A stretch of DNA of 64,000 nucleotides, from NCBI GenBank assembly GCA_018398585.1, contig JAGTTD010000018.1, forward strand, positions 8,191,501-8,255,500, given 5' to 3'. The notes beneath the pieces are model-generated. The model saw only the letters and a list, made by a program, of their open reading frames with translations. It ran no database searches and was not told the DNA's origin. Positions 21,408 to 32,137 of the stretch are shown in pieces. Origin of the DNA: Simmondsia chinensis (Eukaryota > Streptophyta > Magnoliopsida > Caryophyllales > Simmondsiaceae). Each line of letters starts with the position of its first letter. Position 1 is the stretch's first letter. A program made the translations under genes and the position numbers.

Positions 21408-23610
21408 GAGATTGAGCTCATGAGGCATCATAATTTTTATGCTAAGCTGACTAAGTATACTTTTTCTCAAGATAAGGTGGAGTATTTGGGTCACATTATC
21501 TCTTCTGCTGGTGTAGCCACTGATACAGCTGAGATTGAAGCAATGAGAAAATGGCCAACACCTGTTTCCCTTAAGTAATTGAGAGGTTTTTTTGGGATTG
21601 ATTGGTTATTATCGGAAGTTTGTAGTAGGTTATGGTATGATTGGTAAACCACTAACTGATCTCCTCGAGAAAGATGCCTACCAATGGTCTGAAAGAGCTT
21701 AGGAAGCATTTGAAAAATTAAAGATGGCAATGTGTTTAGCCACCGTGCTTATTATACCTGATTTCAACATTCCTTTTACGTTGGAGACAGATACCAGTGG
21801 GACTGGAGTGGGAGCAATTCTATCCCAAAGGGGGAGACCAGTGGCCTATTTGAGTCAAGGCCTTAGCCTAAAACACACGAGCTTGTCCATTTACAAGAAA
21901 GAGTATTTAGCAATCCTCTTGGGAGTAAAGAAGTGGAGGAATTACTAGGAGGGACATCACTTCATTATCAGAACTGACCATCAAAGTCTTAAATACTTAT
22001 CGGAGCAAAAGATCACTACAAGTGTGCAGCGAAGGGGACTCATGAAGATGTTGGGACTAGATTACTCAATTGAGTACTTACAGGGCAGAGAGAACTTAGC
22101 TGCTGATGCTTTGTCATGCATGCAGGAAGGGATAGAATCAGCCTCATGCTCTGCCATTTCTCTTGTTTTTCCTTATTGGATGGATGAGGTGCATAGGTCT
22201 TATGATGGTGATAGCTTTGCTCAGAAGTGTATCACAGCCTTTAGCATCAAGAGCAGCTCCCGTGATGCAGATTCTGATGTAACAGTTGCTAATGGAATTG
22301 TGAGACTAAAAGGGAAAGTGTACATTGGTTCATTGACTGATTTGAGGAGACAAATAATTGTGGCTTCACATAGTTTTGCTTAGAGTGGGCACTCTGGTAT
22401 TGAAGAAACGTATCATAGGATGAGACAGTAGTTCCAATGGCCTGTCATGAGGAGGGATGTTGTGGAATTAGTTCAAGCTTGTGATGTTTATCAGCGTACT
22501 AAAACCAATCATACACATTACCAAGGGTTGCTACAGCCTTTGCCCATTCCAGATAGAGCTTGGCAACACATAAGTATGGATTTTATTGAGGGGTTGCTCA
22601 AGTTAGAAGGGAAGGAGGTAATTTGGGTAATAGTGGATTAGTTACCAAGTTTGGGCACTTCATAACTTTAAATTATCCCATTTCAGCTAAAAAAACTTGC
22701 TAAGATGTTCTTGGACAACATCTACAAGCTCCATGGGTTGCCTCAATCTATTATTCCTGATTGGGATAGATTGTTCACAAGTCATTTCTGGCATGTGTTA
22801 TTTGTGTTGCTTGGATCTTCTTTGCCCTTGAGCTCAGCCTATCACCCACAAACAGATGGGCAAACTGAGAGAGTAAATTAATGCTTGGAACAATATTTGA
22901 GGAGCATGACCTTCAGCTATCCCAAACAATGGCATAGGTGGTTGTCCTTGGCAGAATTATGGCATACCTCTCATGCTCATTCTGCTCTTGGAACCACTCC
23001 TTTTAAGGCTCTATATGGCTATGATCCTCCATCTCCAATGCTGTTGCAAGGAGCTACTTCTTCTGTTACTAAAATTAATGAATTGCTACTTCAAAGGAAG
23101 CAATTGGTGCAGTAGCTGAAAGATAACTTGCAATTGGCACAAGCTATGATGAAATTCTATGTTGACAAGAAGCGTACTGATAAGACTTTTCAAGTGGGAG
23201 ATCTCTTTGACTTGAAGTTGCAACCTCACAGGCAGGCTAGTGTAGCGGTGCGCGAGAATGTGAAGCTGAGTGCTTGTTATTTTGGGCCTTAAAAAGTGTT
23301 GGAAAAGGTGGAAAGAGTTGTTTATCGTTTAGAGATGCCCCCAGACTCTTATGTCCACGCAGTTTTCCACATTTCCCTTCTGAAGCAGCATGTAGCTTAT
23401 GGTAAGATCAGTTCAAAATCACCCCCTGAAACAACAGCCAGTGGTGATATCTTGCAGGGATTAGTAGCTATCTTGAATTCACGTGTGGTTTAACAGCAGA
23501 ACAACGAAGTTCAGGAGGTGTTGATGCTATGGGCTAATTTCGATTGTAAAGATGCCACTTAGGAGAGATTGAGCTTCATCAAGAGTCAATTTCCAGTCTT
23601 TCATTCTTGA
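21408..23610 (+). pseudogene. GY1 pol remnant: RT end, RNase H, integrase
   Basis: Readable pieces: NFYAKLTKYTFSQDKVEYLGH (21440), LRGFFGI, RNase H LETDTSGTGVGAILSQ (21781) and KEYLAILLGVKKW, the integrase zinc region (QACDVYQRTK, the first Cys of CxxC kept and the second replaced by Y), core ISMDFIEGLLKLEGKEVIWVIVD (22574), [14 protein letters not shown] (22840), LFDLKLQPHRQ, VFHISLLKQHV (23360) and the chromodomain-like tail SFIKSQFPVFHS. At least ten stops; many fit CAA/CAG to TAA/TAG (LK-stop-LRGF, MRQ-stop-FQW, LVQ-stop-LKD). Confidence 0.85.
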
Positions 23611-23637
23611 GTCAAGAATGTTCTGAAGAGGGAATAT

Positions 23638-23976
23638 TGTTATGATTGAGGTTGTAAGAGGTTTTAGCATTGGCAATTCTTGCAAATGTTTTGAATAAGG
23701 TTTTGGCGGGAAGGCTTTAGTTAGTTAAGTCGGTTAAGCTTTTGTCCTTATTCATTGTATTGCTAGATATTCTTGATCAACCGACTTAGCTAAGGTTTTA
23801 GTATAAATAAGTTATTCATTCTTGTAATTAGATTCATTAGATTGAATACATTTGGATTCTTCTCCCTCAACCCTAACTCTCAATTTCTTTGCTTCTCATC
23901 TCAAATTCTCTACTTCTCAACTCTAATTCCTCTTCTATCCTAGGTTATGATTCAAGATTGATCTTAAATCATAACA
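23638..23976 (+). repeat. GY1 3' LTR
   Basis: 339 bp, starts TGTTATGATTGAGG after the purine-rich TTCTGAAGAGGGAATAT and ends AAATCATAACA. TATAAATA is at 23802-23809. The tail TATGATTCAAGATTGATCTT resembles the GY3 and GY6 LTR ends. Confidence 0.85.
23802..23809 (+). promoter_or_regulatory. TATA box in GY1 LTR
   Basis: TATAAATA within GTTTTAGTATAAATAAG, the expected U3 promoter position. Confidence 0.5.
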
Positions 23977-24957
23977 CAGAAGGCTTTAGATTCTGATCCT
24001 GAGTGTATGGTCCTTCGGGCAGAGGAGCGCCGTTTATCTTAGGAGTATTCGAGATTGTGTAGGGATGATAGGGTTTCTACCATCAGAAGTGTCATGTCCA
24101 GTGGCTTTCCTTAGTTCTTCAATAAGCCTGTCGTCCATTGGCAAGCTAGGAGCCAATTTTCTTGTATTGTTCATCCTAACGACATGAGGACCTATGATTA
24201 GAGGGAGATTTTAGAGGTCGGGATCTCATACTTTCAGGAGTTGTTGACTGAGCCGTGTGGGCCACTTTTTGAGGATATTTCGGGTCTCTTTTAGACCCGT
24301 CTTTCAGTGGATCAGGCTAGACCATGGACTCTTCCGATTTTTGATGCTGAGGCGCGAGATGCTCTTTTCGCCATGGGTGTTGACAAGGCTCTTGGTCCTG
24401 ATAGCTATACCTCCCTCTTCTTTAAGAGGGCCTGGGATGCTATGGGTCGTGACATAGTGCAGGCTGTCCATTCTTTCTTCCAGTTAGGGCGCATGCTGAG
24501 CACCTTGAACACTACAGTATCAGTTTGATTCCAAAGGTGGAGAATCCCTTCACCTTTGCCGACTATTGCCCGATCTCCTGTTGCTATATGATCTATAAGT
24601 GTATCACTAAGATCATTGCGAACAGGTTGAAAGGGGTTCTTTCATTTTTGATTAATGACTCGCAGTCTGCCTTCGTTCCTAGGAGAAGGATCTTAGACAG
24701 TATTTTGCTTGTTCAGGAGCTTATGCACGACTATCAACTTCCATTGATGTCACCTCGGTGTGCTCAGAAGGTTGATATTCGTAAGGCATTAGATATAGTG
24801 CGTTGGGACTTCATTCTGTTTGCTATGCTTTGTATGGGCATCCCGGAGGCTATGATTGGTTTGGTGCGGGAGTGTCTTTCTACAACCAGGTTTTCGGTCG
24901 CCATTAATGGCAAGCTTCAAGGGTTCTTCGGCACGAGTCGGGGTATTCGTGGGGTTC
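23977..24957 (+). pseudogene. LINE-2 ORF2 reverse transcriptase, N-terminal half
   Basis: LINE RT resumes directly after the GY1 LTR. It contains the pre-RT spacer (ALDSDPECMVLRAEERRLS, WQARSQFSCIVHPNDM), MGVDKALGPDSYTSLFFKRAW (24373), LIPKVENPFTFADYCPIS (24525), YKCITKIIANRLKGVL, SAFVPRRRILDSILL and QKVDIRKALDIVRWDFI (RT motif A region, here with DIRKALDIV). It stops before the FADD box at the junction with a minus-strand gypsy (24958). Internal stops and one frameshift. Confidence 0.85.
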
Positions 24958-25406
24958 AGTACCGAAGGACACATTTTGTCTACTGAATTGATTGCTCGGT
25001 TCAGCAAACTTCTCCTCAAACTGTTGTGTTTGCTGATTAAATTGATTGGCAATCTTCTCCTTAAATTCTTGTTATTGCTGATTAACTCGATCAGAAATCT
25101 TCTCCTCAAATTGTTGTACTTGCCGATCAAATTGATCATTTAACTTTTGATCTAGTTCTAGCAGCAATGCACCTTGTCATTGCTGTAACTGAGCGAGCAT
25201 TTCTTTCATATGAATGTTCAATTGACTCACTGTAACAACTTGCTGCTCTGTTGCGGCATTAGCACTAACAACCTCAGCATAAGATGGATTCGTAACAGCC
25301 TTTGCAGCTCCTGATCGTGTTGTAACACCACCTGCCACTGCTTCTCACTCTAAGCTCTTGACCAGCTCCAATCAACCAAAAAACTTGCTCGATCGGCAGC
25401 AACGAG

Positions 25407-25418
25407 GCTCTGATACCA
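25407..25418 (-). other. primer-binding site, minus strand
   Basis: The plus strand reads GCTCTGATACCA, reverse complement of TGGTATCAGAGC, two bases from the LTR edge at 25421. It primes from initiator Met tRNA. Confidence 0.85.
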
Positions 25419-25420
25419 AT

Positions 25421-25888
25421 TGTTAAGCTGCAAATTCAACTTGAGCTTAACCTTGTGGAAGGATAGGATAGAGAAAGAGTTAAGATGAGAAGAGAAGTGA
25501 AAGAGATGAGAATTAGAGAAAGTTAGATGAGAGAGAGAAGATCTCAAAAAAGATATTTTGTATTTTCATTGAATGAATCAATATTACACTTGAACAAGCT
25601 ACTTATACACAATCTAGACACATTGAACCAAGACACTAACCGACTTATTCAATCACACAGCCACCACAATTGACTAGCTTAGACCAACCAACCGACTTAA
25701 CTAACAATTAAAGAATTGACGACAACCGCACTACTAACCAACTTACAACTCAACCTTAAAATGCAACATTTAACTATAGACTAATACATCAAGCCTTAGC
25801 TAGCAAAACAACAATAGTGCAGCAAACAGAAACACTTCAGCAAAATTGAACCTCATCAAGCAAGATCATAATAGTGTGGTAGCTAACA
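25421..25888 (-). repeat. 5' LTR of minus-strand gypsy element
   Basis: On the minus strand it starts TGTTAGCTACCACAC and ends TTTGCAGCTTAACA. Polyadenylation-type and CT-rich 3' sequences resemble GY2 (CTCATCTCTTTCACTTCTC, CACAAGGTTAAGCT). The upper boundary at 25888 is inferred from terminal TAACA and from where copia coding begins. Confidence 0.65.
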
Positions 25889-26081
25889 CTAAGGAACTTG
25901 GGAAGCACATATCGAAAGAAAGTATCACCTCATTTGGGACAATGTGGAGAAAGGGGAGATTGCAATTCTGAAAGTAGATACCTCAAGCAACTTAGTAGAT
26001 CTTTTTACAAAAACATTGACTCAAAAGTCATTTAAGTCGCATTTACATAGAATGGGAATGCTATGTATGGAAAATTGGGTC
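25889..26081 (+). pseudogene. copia RNase H C-terminus (LTR-A element)
   Basis: Last part of a Ty1/copia polyprotein: KELGKHI, then after a 1-base shift RKKYHLIWDNVEKGEIAIL in near-canonical form, KVDTSSNLVDLFTKTLTQ, HRMGMLCMENWV and stop. It is followed within 20 bases by a polypurine tract and LTR-A copy 3, which assigns the 2-kb LTR-A family to Ty1/copia. Everything upstream was lost at the gypsy insertion. Confidence 0.85.
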
Positions 26082-26088
26082 TAGGACA

Positions 26089-26098
26089 AGTGGGAGAT
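26089..26098 (+). other. polypurine tract before LTR-A copy 3
   Basis: AGTGGGAGAT directly precedes the LTR start TGTAGAG at 26099. This is a standard plant copia arrangement. Confidence 0.75.
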
Positions 26099-26418
26099 TG
26101 TAGAGTTGGTGTCCTAGGGAACTTAATTTATATAAACATTTTTATTAAAAGTTGTTTATCATTATTGTCTATTTTATTTATGAGTCTTTATGCATGTGAC
26201 GTTGTTCTATTTCAAAGCTCATACCATGAGATGGACGAAGTCCTTCATTCACATTTGGTATATTTGTTTTTACTGGATAATAAGATTATTCCAAGGTGGC
26301 TAAATAACTTATAAGAATGTATTTAATAATTAGTTCATAGTTAGTGATAAGTTTGAGTTACTTATCTGCTAAGACTATAACATGACATTTAGATAACCTG
26401 TCTTGGTTATATGGCTAG
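26099..26418 (+). repeat. LTR-A copy 3, left part (3' LTR)
   Basis: Starts TGTAGAGTTGGTGTCCTAGG, matching TGTTAAGAACAGTGTCCTG at 4294. It keeps the landmarks GACGAAGTCC, AAGACTATAACATGACA and CTGTCTTGGTTATATGG. It is interrupted by GY2 at 26418/26419 and resumes at 32138. Diverged from copies 1 and 2. Confidence 0.8.
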
Positions 26419-26833
26419 TGTTATAAATCCTTTAGTTTTTTGGATGTAATTGGTCTTGTATTGCTTGTGATGTTTTAGATTGCTTTGGTGTTGTATTTGC
26501 TTGTTAGTTGGCAGGCCTTTTGGCGCCTTAGGGGTCGTGTTTGTTTCTGTTGGTCAATGCTGGTCAAATGTGGCGGCCTTCATGTGTTTTGGCGCCATTT
26601 TCAGTTAGGCGGTTAGTTAGTTTGAGGTTCTATTGCATTGTACTAAGATCTATTATAAATAGATCTAATCCTTGTAATCTCTTCATTCAATCAATAATAA
26701 AAACCTGATTTCCTTTGGATAATCTCTCTAATTCTCACCTAATTCTCTACTCTCTCATCTCCTTTCAATTCTCTTCTCATCTTATCATTCTCTTTCACAA
26801 GGTTAGCTATCAATTTAGGGTTGGTAGTTAACA
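26419..26833 (+). repeat. GY2 5' LTR
   Basis: Starts TGTTATAAATCC and ends GTTAACA. The TATA box sits in a perfect inverted repeat (26646-26666). Contains TTGGCGCC and TTTTGGCGCC motifs. Confidence 0.92.
26646..26666 (+). promoter_or_regulatory. palindromic TATA box, GY2 5' LTR
   Basis: Arms AGATCTATT and AATAGATCT flank a central ATA, so the TATAAATA box lies inside a perfect 9-bp inverted repeat. The same 21 bases occur at 31950-31970 and 54894-54914. Confidence 0.7.
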
Positions 26834-26835
26834 AT

Positions 26836-26847
26836 TGGTATCAGAGC
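26836..26847 (+). other. GY2 primer-binding site
   Basis: TGGTATCAGAGC, two bases after the LTR; initiator Met tRNA. Confidence 0.9.
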
Positions 26848-26903
26848 TGGTTCAAGTTGTCTATTGCTTGAATTGAGCTGGCAAAATCGAAGAAACACAA
26901 TCA

Positions 26904-28660
26904 AAGTAGGGCTGATGGAGTTAGGACACGATCGGGAGCAGGTGGAGGCAATGCAGCTTCAGTTGTTCAACCAGATTTGTCATATGCTGCTGTTGCTGGT
27001 TCGAACACTTCAAAGGAGTATGTTACGACTGATCAAATGAAGGAATGGTGTGATCACATTACTAATTCGCAATTACAATCAAAAGAACGCATATTCTCAA
27101 GATTACAGCAAATGCAGTTGGAAAATCAGCAAAGAAATGATGATCGATTGTCAAAACTGGAGGATAGGTTGGAGAAATTGCAAGATTAGATCAAGAAGTA
27201 GGGAGAATCATCAGTTAATATGATTCTTAAACCTGTAAGTCAGCTCATTCCTCCAGCTGTGGTGGTTCAACCGCAGGTTCGTCAAGACAGGAATGAGAAT
27301 TTGGACAAGAATCATGGTAAATCTCCTATGTTACAAGCAGAAGCTGGTCCTTCAGTTCATACCAGATCAGTTGATGATCGACCTTCAGTAGTTGAGGCTG
27401 TTGCAGGAGCACATGATCGAGATACTGAACCAGGCCATTCCAGATTGTTTGGCCAAGGTGCAAGGCTGCAATCCAGACCTCCTGATTCGGTTGCACACCA
27501 TAGGAGCTCTTCCGATGACTTAGAACAACAGAATACGCCTCCTGATTTGCATCAACAGCAGAGATCATTGAGCATTGATGCTACATCTGGTGGCAGAATT
27601 TAAGCTCATAGACAGCCAAGGGTGCAAATCGACCCGTTTGATGGAAAATAGCCTGAGTCTTGGTTGAGGAGGTGTGAACGGTATTTTCATTTCTATAACA
27701 TCAATGAAGCTGAAAAAGTAAAGCTAGCTGTAGTGCATCTTCATGGAGACCATGAGGTATGGTTTTATAGTATATTGAAGAGTAATCCTTGTCTTTCTTG
27801 GGGTCAATTCGTGGAAGAGCTGTGTGAGAGGTATGGTGAAGAGGATTCAAGCAATGTTGTTGATAGCTTTAATAAAGTTTATCAAACCTCTACCGTGAAG
27901 GAGTACATGATCAGATTTGAGAATTTGCGTGCTAACATGATTGCCATTAATCCACATTCTACCGAGGCATATTACGTCTCAAGCTTTATTACGGGATTAA
28001 AGCCAAGAATTAAGAACTTGGTTAAGGCCATTGGGCCAAAGACTCTCTCCAAAGCCTATAATAAGGCTAAATTGATTGAGGCTACACTTGTGTCTTCAAG
28101 TGACAGAAGCAAGTTTAAGAGCAGCAATTACAAGACTCATCAAAGAGATTCATCAAGCACCAAGGCTGGCCATTCACTGGACAAGAGATCTACAAGGTTA
28201 TGTTATAAATGTAATCGGTCATATCAGCCTGGATATAGGTGCAATCCAAAATTTTTGATGTCTGCAAGAGGTTCTCGTGTCGATGCTGAATCTGAGATTG
28301 ATAGTTCAGGATCTACCGAGGACAGTTCAGGGCATGGTTCACACGATGAGCAGTTGGATGATGAGGTTGAGATTTCCATGAAAGCATTAACCGGCAATGG
28401 AGCTCACAACACCATACGCATTGGTGGGAAGGTAGGAAAAACTTCCATTACCATTCTTGTGGATAGTGGAAGCACACATCGCTTTGTTGATCCCAAGTTG
28501 GTAAAGAAGGTGAAGCATGAAATCATCAAAACTCATCCCTTAGCCGTGATGGTAGCTGATGGCAACGCAATTACTACTCAAAACAAGTGCCAAGTATTCC
28601 ATTGGTCTATGCAAGATCATCAACTCACTTTTGATTTTAGAGTTCTTCCATTGGGAGGGT
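26904..28660 (+). pseudogene. GY2 gag and protease
   Basis: Gag begins around 26904 (ADGVRTRSGAGGGNAASVV, frame open upstream) with a short coiled coil (QLQSKERIFSRLQQMQLEN). Stops lie at about 27187, 27601 and 27649. The main gag domain follows: ESWLRRCERYFHFYNINEAEK (27655), VWFYSILKSNPCLSWGQF, then the zinc knuckle CYKCNRSYQPGYRCN (28201), where H is replaced by Y. The protease motif ILVDSGSTHRFVD (28456) is intact, and LPLGGCDMVLGVD follows, ended by TAG at 28684 where W (TGG) is expected. Gag forms the particle; the protease cuts the polyprotein. Confidence 0.88.
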
Positions 28661-31600
28661 GTGATATGGTGCTTGGAGTAGATTAGATGAGGTCATTCAA
28701 TCCGATGCTGTTTGATTTTGATAAAATGACTGTATCTTTCAAAGTTCATGGCACAAAGGTCACATTACAAGGGATTTCAGATCAAGCATAGTTGCGGCTG
28801 ATCAATGGCAAGCGCTTACAAGGTGGTTTCAAGAAGAATGCAATACAATGGCTTGGACAATTATTTGTTATTTCATCTACAGAACTATAACAGGATATCC
28901 AACCTGAAGTTCATGCTTTGCTCGAAGAGTTTGAGGGCATTTTTGAGCAGCCAAAGAGCCTTCCTCCTCAAAGAAGTGTAGATCATGCCATGCCACTTCG
29001 AGCTAACTCTGATCTAGTAAAGATCAGGCCTTACCGTTATGCTTATGCTCAAAAATCAGAGATTGAGAAGCAAGTTGATGGGTTGCTTCAAATGAGTTTC
29101 ATTAGACCAAGCCATAGTCCTTTTGCCTCACCGGTAATTCTTGTGAAGAAGAAGGATGGCACGGCTAGAATGTGCATCGATTATCGTCGGTTGAACTCTT
29201 TGACAGTGAAAGATAAGTTCCCTATTCCTGTTATTGATGATTTGCTTGATGAGTTATATGGAGCACATTTATTCTCTAAGCTTGATTTGAAGCAGGGATA
29301 TCATCAAATCAGAGTTCTCAAGCCGGATATATACAAGACCGCTTTTCAGAGACAAAATGGCCATTTTGAGCTCGTTGTCATGCCTTTTGGTTTAACAAAT
29401 GCTCCGGCCACATTCCAAGCTGCTATGAATGAAATTTTCAAGCCTTATTTGAGGAGATCATTGTTGGTCTTCTTCGATGATATATTGATATATAGTTCTT
29501 CCTATGAGGATCATCTCATTCATCTTAGAGAAGTGTTTGTAGTGATGCGGCAGCACAGATTTTTTGCTAAGCTGTCAAAGTGCTCTTTTGCTTAGTCCAA
29601 ACTTGAGTATTTGGGCCACGTCATCTCTCATGAAGGAGTCTCTACCGATCCTTCCAAGGTGCAAGCAATGCAAGAGTGGCCAATTCCCATGACATTGAAG
29701 CAATTGAGAGGTTTCTTGGGATTGACTGGTTATTATAGGAAGTTCATAAATGGTTATGGGTCCATTGCAAAGCCCCTAACTAAGCTTCTAAAGAAGGATG
29801 CATTCAAGTGGAATGACAAGGCACAAGGAGCTTTTGATGCTCTTAAGTCGGCTATGTATGTGGCTCCGGTATTGGCAGTGGAATTGGTTGTGGGGCTCTT
29901 CTCTCTCAACATGGAAGACCTATTGCTTATTTGAGTCAAGCGCTTAGTCCCAAACATCAAGCTATGACCACTTATGAAAAAGAGTACTTGGCAATTCTCC
30001 TGGCAATTGAGAAATGGAGGCATTACTTGGATGGCCATAGGTTCATCATTCGAACCGATCATCAAAGTCTTAAGTACCTCTTGGAGCAAAAGATAGTGAC
30101 AAGAATTCAAAAGAAGGGGTTGATGAAGTTGCTAGGACTTGACTATGCAATCGAGTGTAAAAGAGGGAAGGAAAACCAGGCTGCGGATGTTTTATCAAGG
30201 AGGTTTGAGGACCACGAGCAGGGTTTTTGTGGGGCATTGTCTGTTGTTTTGCCATCTTGGATGGATGAAATCTACAAATCCTATGAAGGGGACACCTTTG
30301 CTCAAGAGTGTGTGGCTGTAGCTTTGGTGAAAGATGCTGATATCGTTGACAGTAAAGCTGAAGTGTCTGTGCAGAAAGGAATCATCCGGGTGCAGAACAA
30401 GCTGTATATTGGCTCCTCGATTGATTTGAGGGATCATATTGTGAAGGCTTCACATGACTCAGCTTGGGGTGGACATTTTGGGGTTGATGGTACTTATCAG
30501 AGAGTTAAGGCATACTTTAGTTGGCACGGTTTGAAGAAGGAAGTTTCATATTTTGTTAAGTCTTGTGAGGTTTGTCAACAAACCAAATTGGGAGATCATA
30601 GATACCAAGGACTCTTGCAGCCACTTCCTATTCCGGAGAGTGCTTGGATCAACATAAGCATGGATTTTATAGAGGGCCTTCCCATGTCTGATGGTAGGGA
30701 GGTCATTTGGGTAGTGGTAGATCGTTTCACCAAGTATAGCCATTTTATATCACTCATCGGCCAATTACAGCTGAGAGATTGGCTAAGAGCTTCTTGGACA
30801 ACATATATAAGTTACATGGGTTGCCTCAATCCATTGTTTCCGATCGGGACAAGATCTGTACAAGCAATTTTTGGAGGGAATTGTTCAAATTGTTGGGAAC
30901 TACGTTGGCACTTATTTCATCTTACCATCCCCAATCGGATGGACAAACCCAGCGTGTCAACCAATGCATTGAGCAGTACCTTCGGAGTATGGTTTTCTCA
31001 CGGCCTAGAGAGTGGAATCAATGGCGTTCCTTAGCTGAATATTGGTTCAACACTCATATTCATGCTTCAATTGGCACTTCTCCTTTCCAAGCCTTGTATG
31101 GGTATGCTCCACCCTCTCCAATGATGTTGCAGCAGCAGAGCACTCCTGATTCTGCAGCAAGAGACCTGATTCAGCAAAGGAAGTAGATGTTGCAGGTTCT
31201 TAAAGATAATCTTCATCAAGCTCATGCATGAATGAAATTTTATGCAGATAAAAAGAGGGTAGACAAAACTTATGAAGTTGGAGACATGGTCTACCTCAAA
31301 TTATAACCTTATAGACAGTCCTCTTTGGCTGTCAGGAAGAATGTCAAGCTAAGTGCTTGTTTCTTTGGCCCATACAAAATTTTGGAGAAGATCGGCAAAG
31401 TTGCTTATAAACTTGATTTACCTCCTCATTCATACATTCTCCCAGTGTTTCATGTATCATTACTTAAAAAGCAGGTGGAAAAGGGTGTTAGAAGCTCACG
31501 GGTTCCACCTAAAGGGGGAGCAAACGGTGCACTGCTGCTTGGTTCGGTAGCTGTCAAGAGCCAGAAGCTGATTGCAGGAACTATGGGAGCTTTTCAGCAG

Positions 31601-31693
31601 ATCATGGTGCGGTGGCTGAACTTGGATAAGTGTGTGGTCACATGGGAGAATCCTACATTTTTAAAGAGTCAATTTCCAAGTTTTTCTCCTTGA
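28661..31693 (+). pseudogene. GY2 RT, RNase H, integrase, tail
   Basis: RT: KIRPYRYAYAQKSEIEKQV, YRRLNSLTVKDKFPIP, FSKLDLKQGYHQIRV, MPFGLTNAPATFQ and catalytic VFFDDILIYSS (29470), all intact. A TAG at 29593 breaks SKCSFA-stop-SKLEYLG. RNase H is frameshifted near 29890, losing its first acidic motif, then KEYLAILLAIEKWRHYL. Integrase: HHCC region HDSAWGGHFGVDGTYQ...CEVCQQTK, core SMDFIEGLP (30659), frameshift near 30765, YHPQSDGQTQRVN (30925). The C-terminus [11 protein letters not shown] and WENPTFLKSQFPSFSP is a degenerate chromodomain, usual for plant chromoviruses. Four further stops at 31184-31305. Confidence 0.9.
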
Positions 31694-31722
31694 GGACAAG
31701 GAGCTTCTCAAGGGAGAGGGAA

Positions 31723-32137
31723 TGTTATAAATCCTTTAGTTTTTTGGATGTAATTGGTCTTGTATTGCTTGCGATGTTTTAGATTGCTTTGGTGTTGTAT
31801 TTTCTTGTTAGTTAGCAGGCCTTTTGGCGCCTTAGGGGTCGTGTTTGTTTCTGTTGGTCAATGCTGGTCAAATGTGGTGGCCTTCGTGTGTTTCGGCGCC
31901 ATTTTCAGTTAGGCGGTTAGTTGGTTTGAGGTTCTATTACATTGTACTAAGATCTATTATAAATAGATCTAATCCTTGTAATCTCTTCATTCAATCAATA
32001 ATAAAAACTTGATTTCCTTTGGATAATCTCTCTAATTCTCACCTAATTCTCTACTTTCTCATCTCCTTTCAATTCTCTTCTCATCGTATCATTCTCTTTC
32101 ACAAGGTTAGCTATCAATTTAGGGTTGGTAGTTAACA
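31723..32137 (+). repeat. GY2 3' LTR
   Basis: 415 bp, same ends as the 5' LTR; preceded by AGGGAGAGGGAA. It carries the palindromic TATA at 31950-31970. Most of the differences from the 5' LTR are transitions (GTG/GCG, CGG/TGG). Confidence 0.92.
31950..31970 (+). promoter_or_regulatory. palindromic TATA box, GY2 3' LTR
   Basis: Identical to 26646-26666: AGATCTATT, ATA, AATAGATCT. Confidence 0.65.

Larger units (their letters stand above)
21408..23976 (+). mobile_element. GY1, 5'-truncated Ty3/gypsy element
   Basis: Contains the last part of RT, RNase H, integrase, the C-terminal tail and a 3' LTR (23638-23976). Gag, protease, most of RT and the 5' LTR are absent. The left junction is with LINE-2 endonuclease and the right with LINE-2 RT, so GY1 probably inserted whole into LINE-2 and a later deletion removed its 5' half together with part of LINE-2. 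Related to GY3 and GY6. Confidence 0.85.
24958..25888 (-). mobile_element. 5' end of a minus-strand Ty3/gypsy element
   Basis: From right to left: 5' LTR (25888-25421), primer site (25418-25407) and the beginning of gag (25406-about 24958). The remainder of the element is absent; it abuts LINE-2 RT. The gag N-terminus reads as a Q/E-rich coiled coil with repeats of QQFEEK (QFDRQVQQFEEKISDRV, QTQQFEEKFAE). The LTR ends TGTTA...TAACA. It inserted into the copia RNase H whose remainder is at 25889. Confidence 0.75.
26419..32137 (+). mobile_element. GY2, complete Ty3/gypsy element
   Basis: 5719 bp with two 415-bp LTRs (26419-26833 and 31723-32137), a Met-tRNA primer site at 26836-26847, gag, protease, RT, RNase H, integrase and a chromodomain-like tail, then the purine tract at 31711-31722. 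It lies in LTR-A copy 3; flanks GCTAG (26414-26418) and GATAG (32138-32142) are a 5-bp target duplication with one change. The LTRs differ at about 11 sites by eye (~97 percent identity), mostly C/T or G/A. Reina-like by size, primer and C-terminus (inference). Confidence 0.93.
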
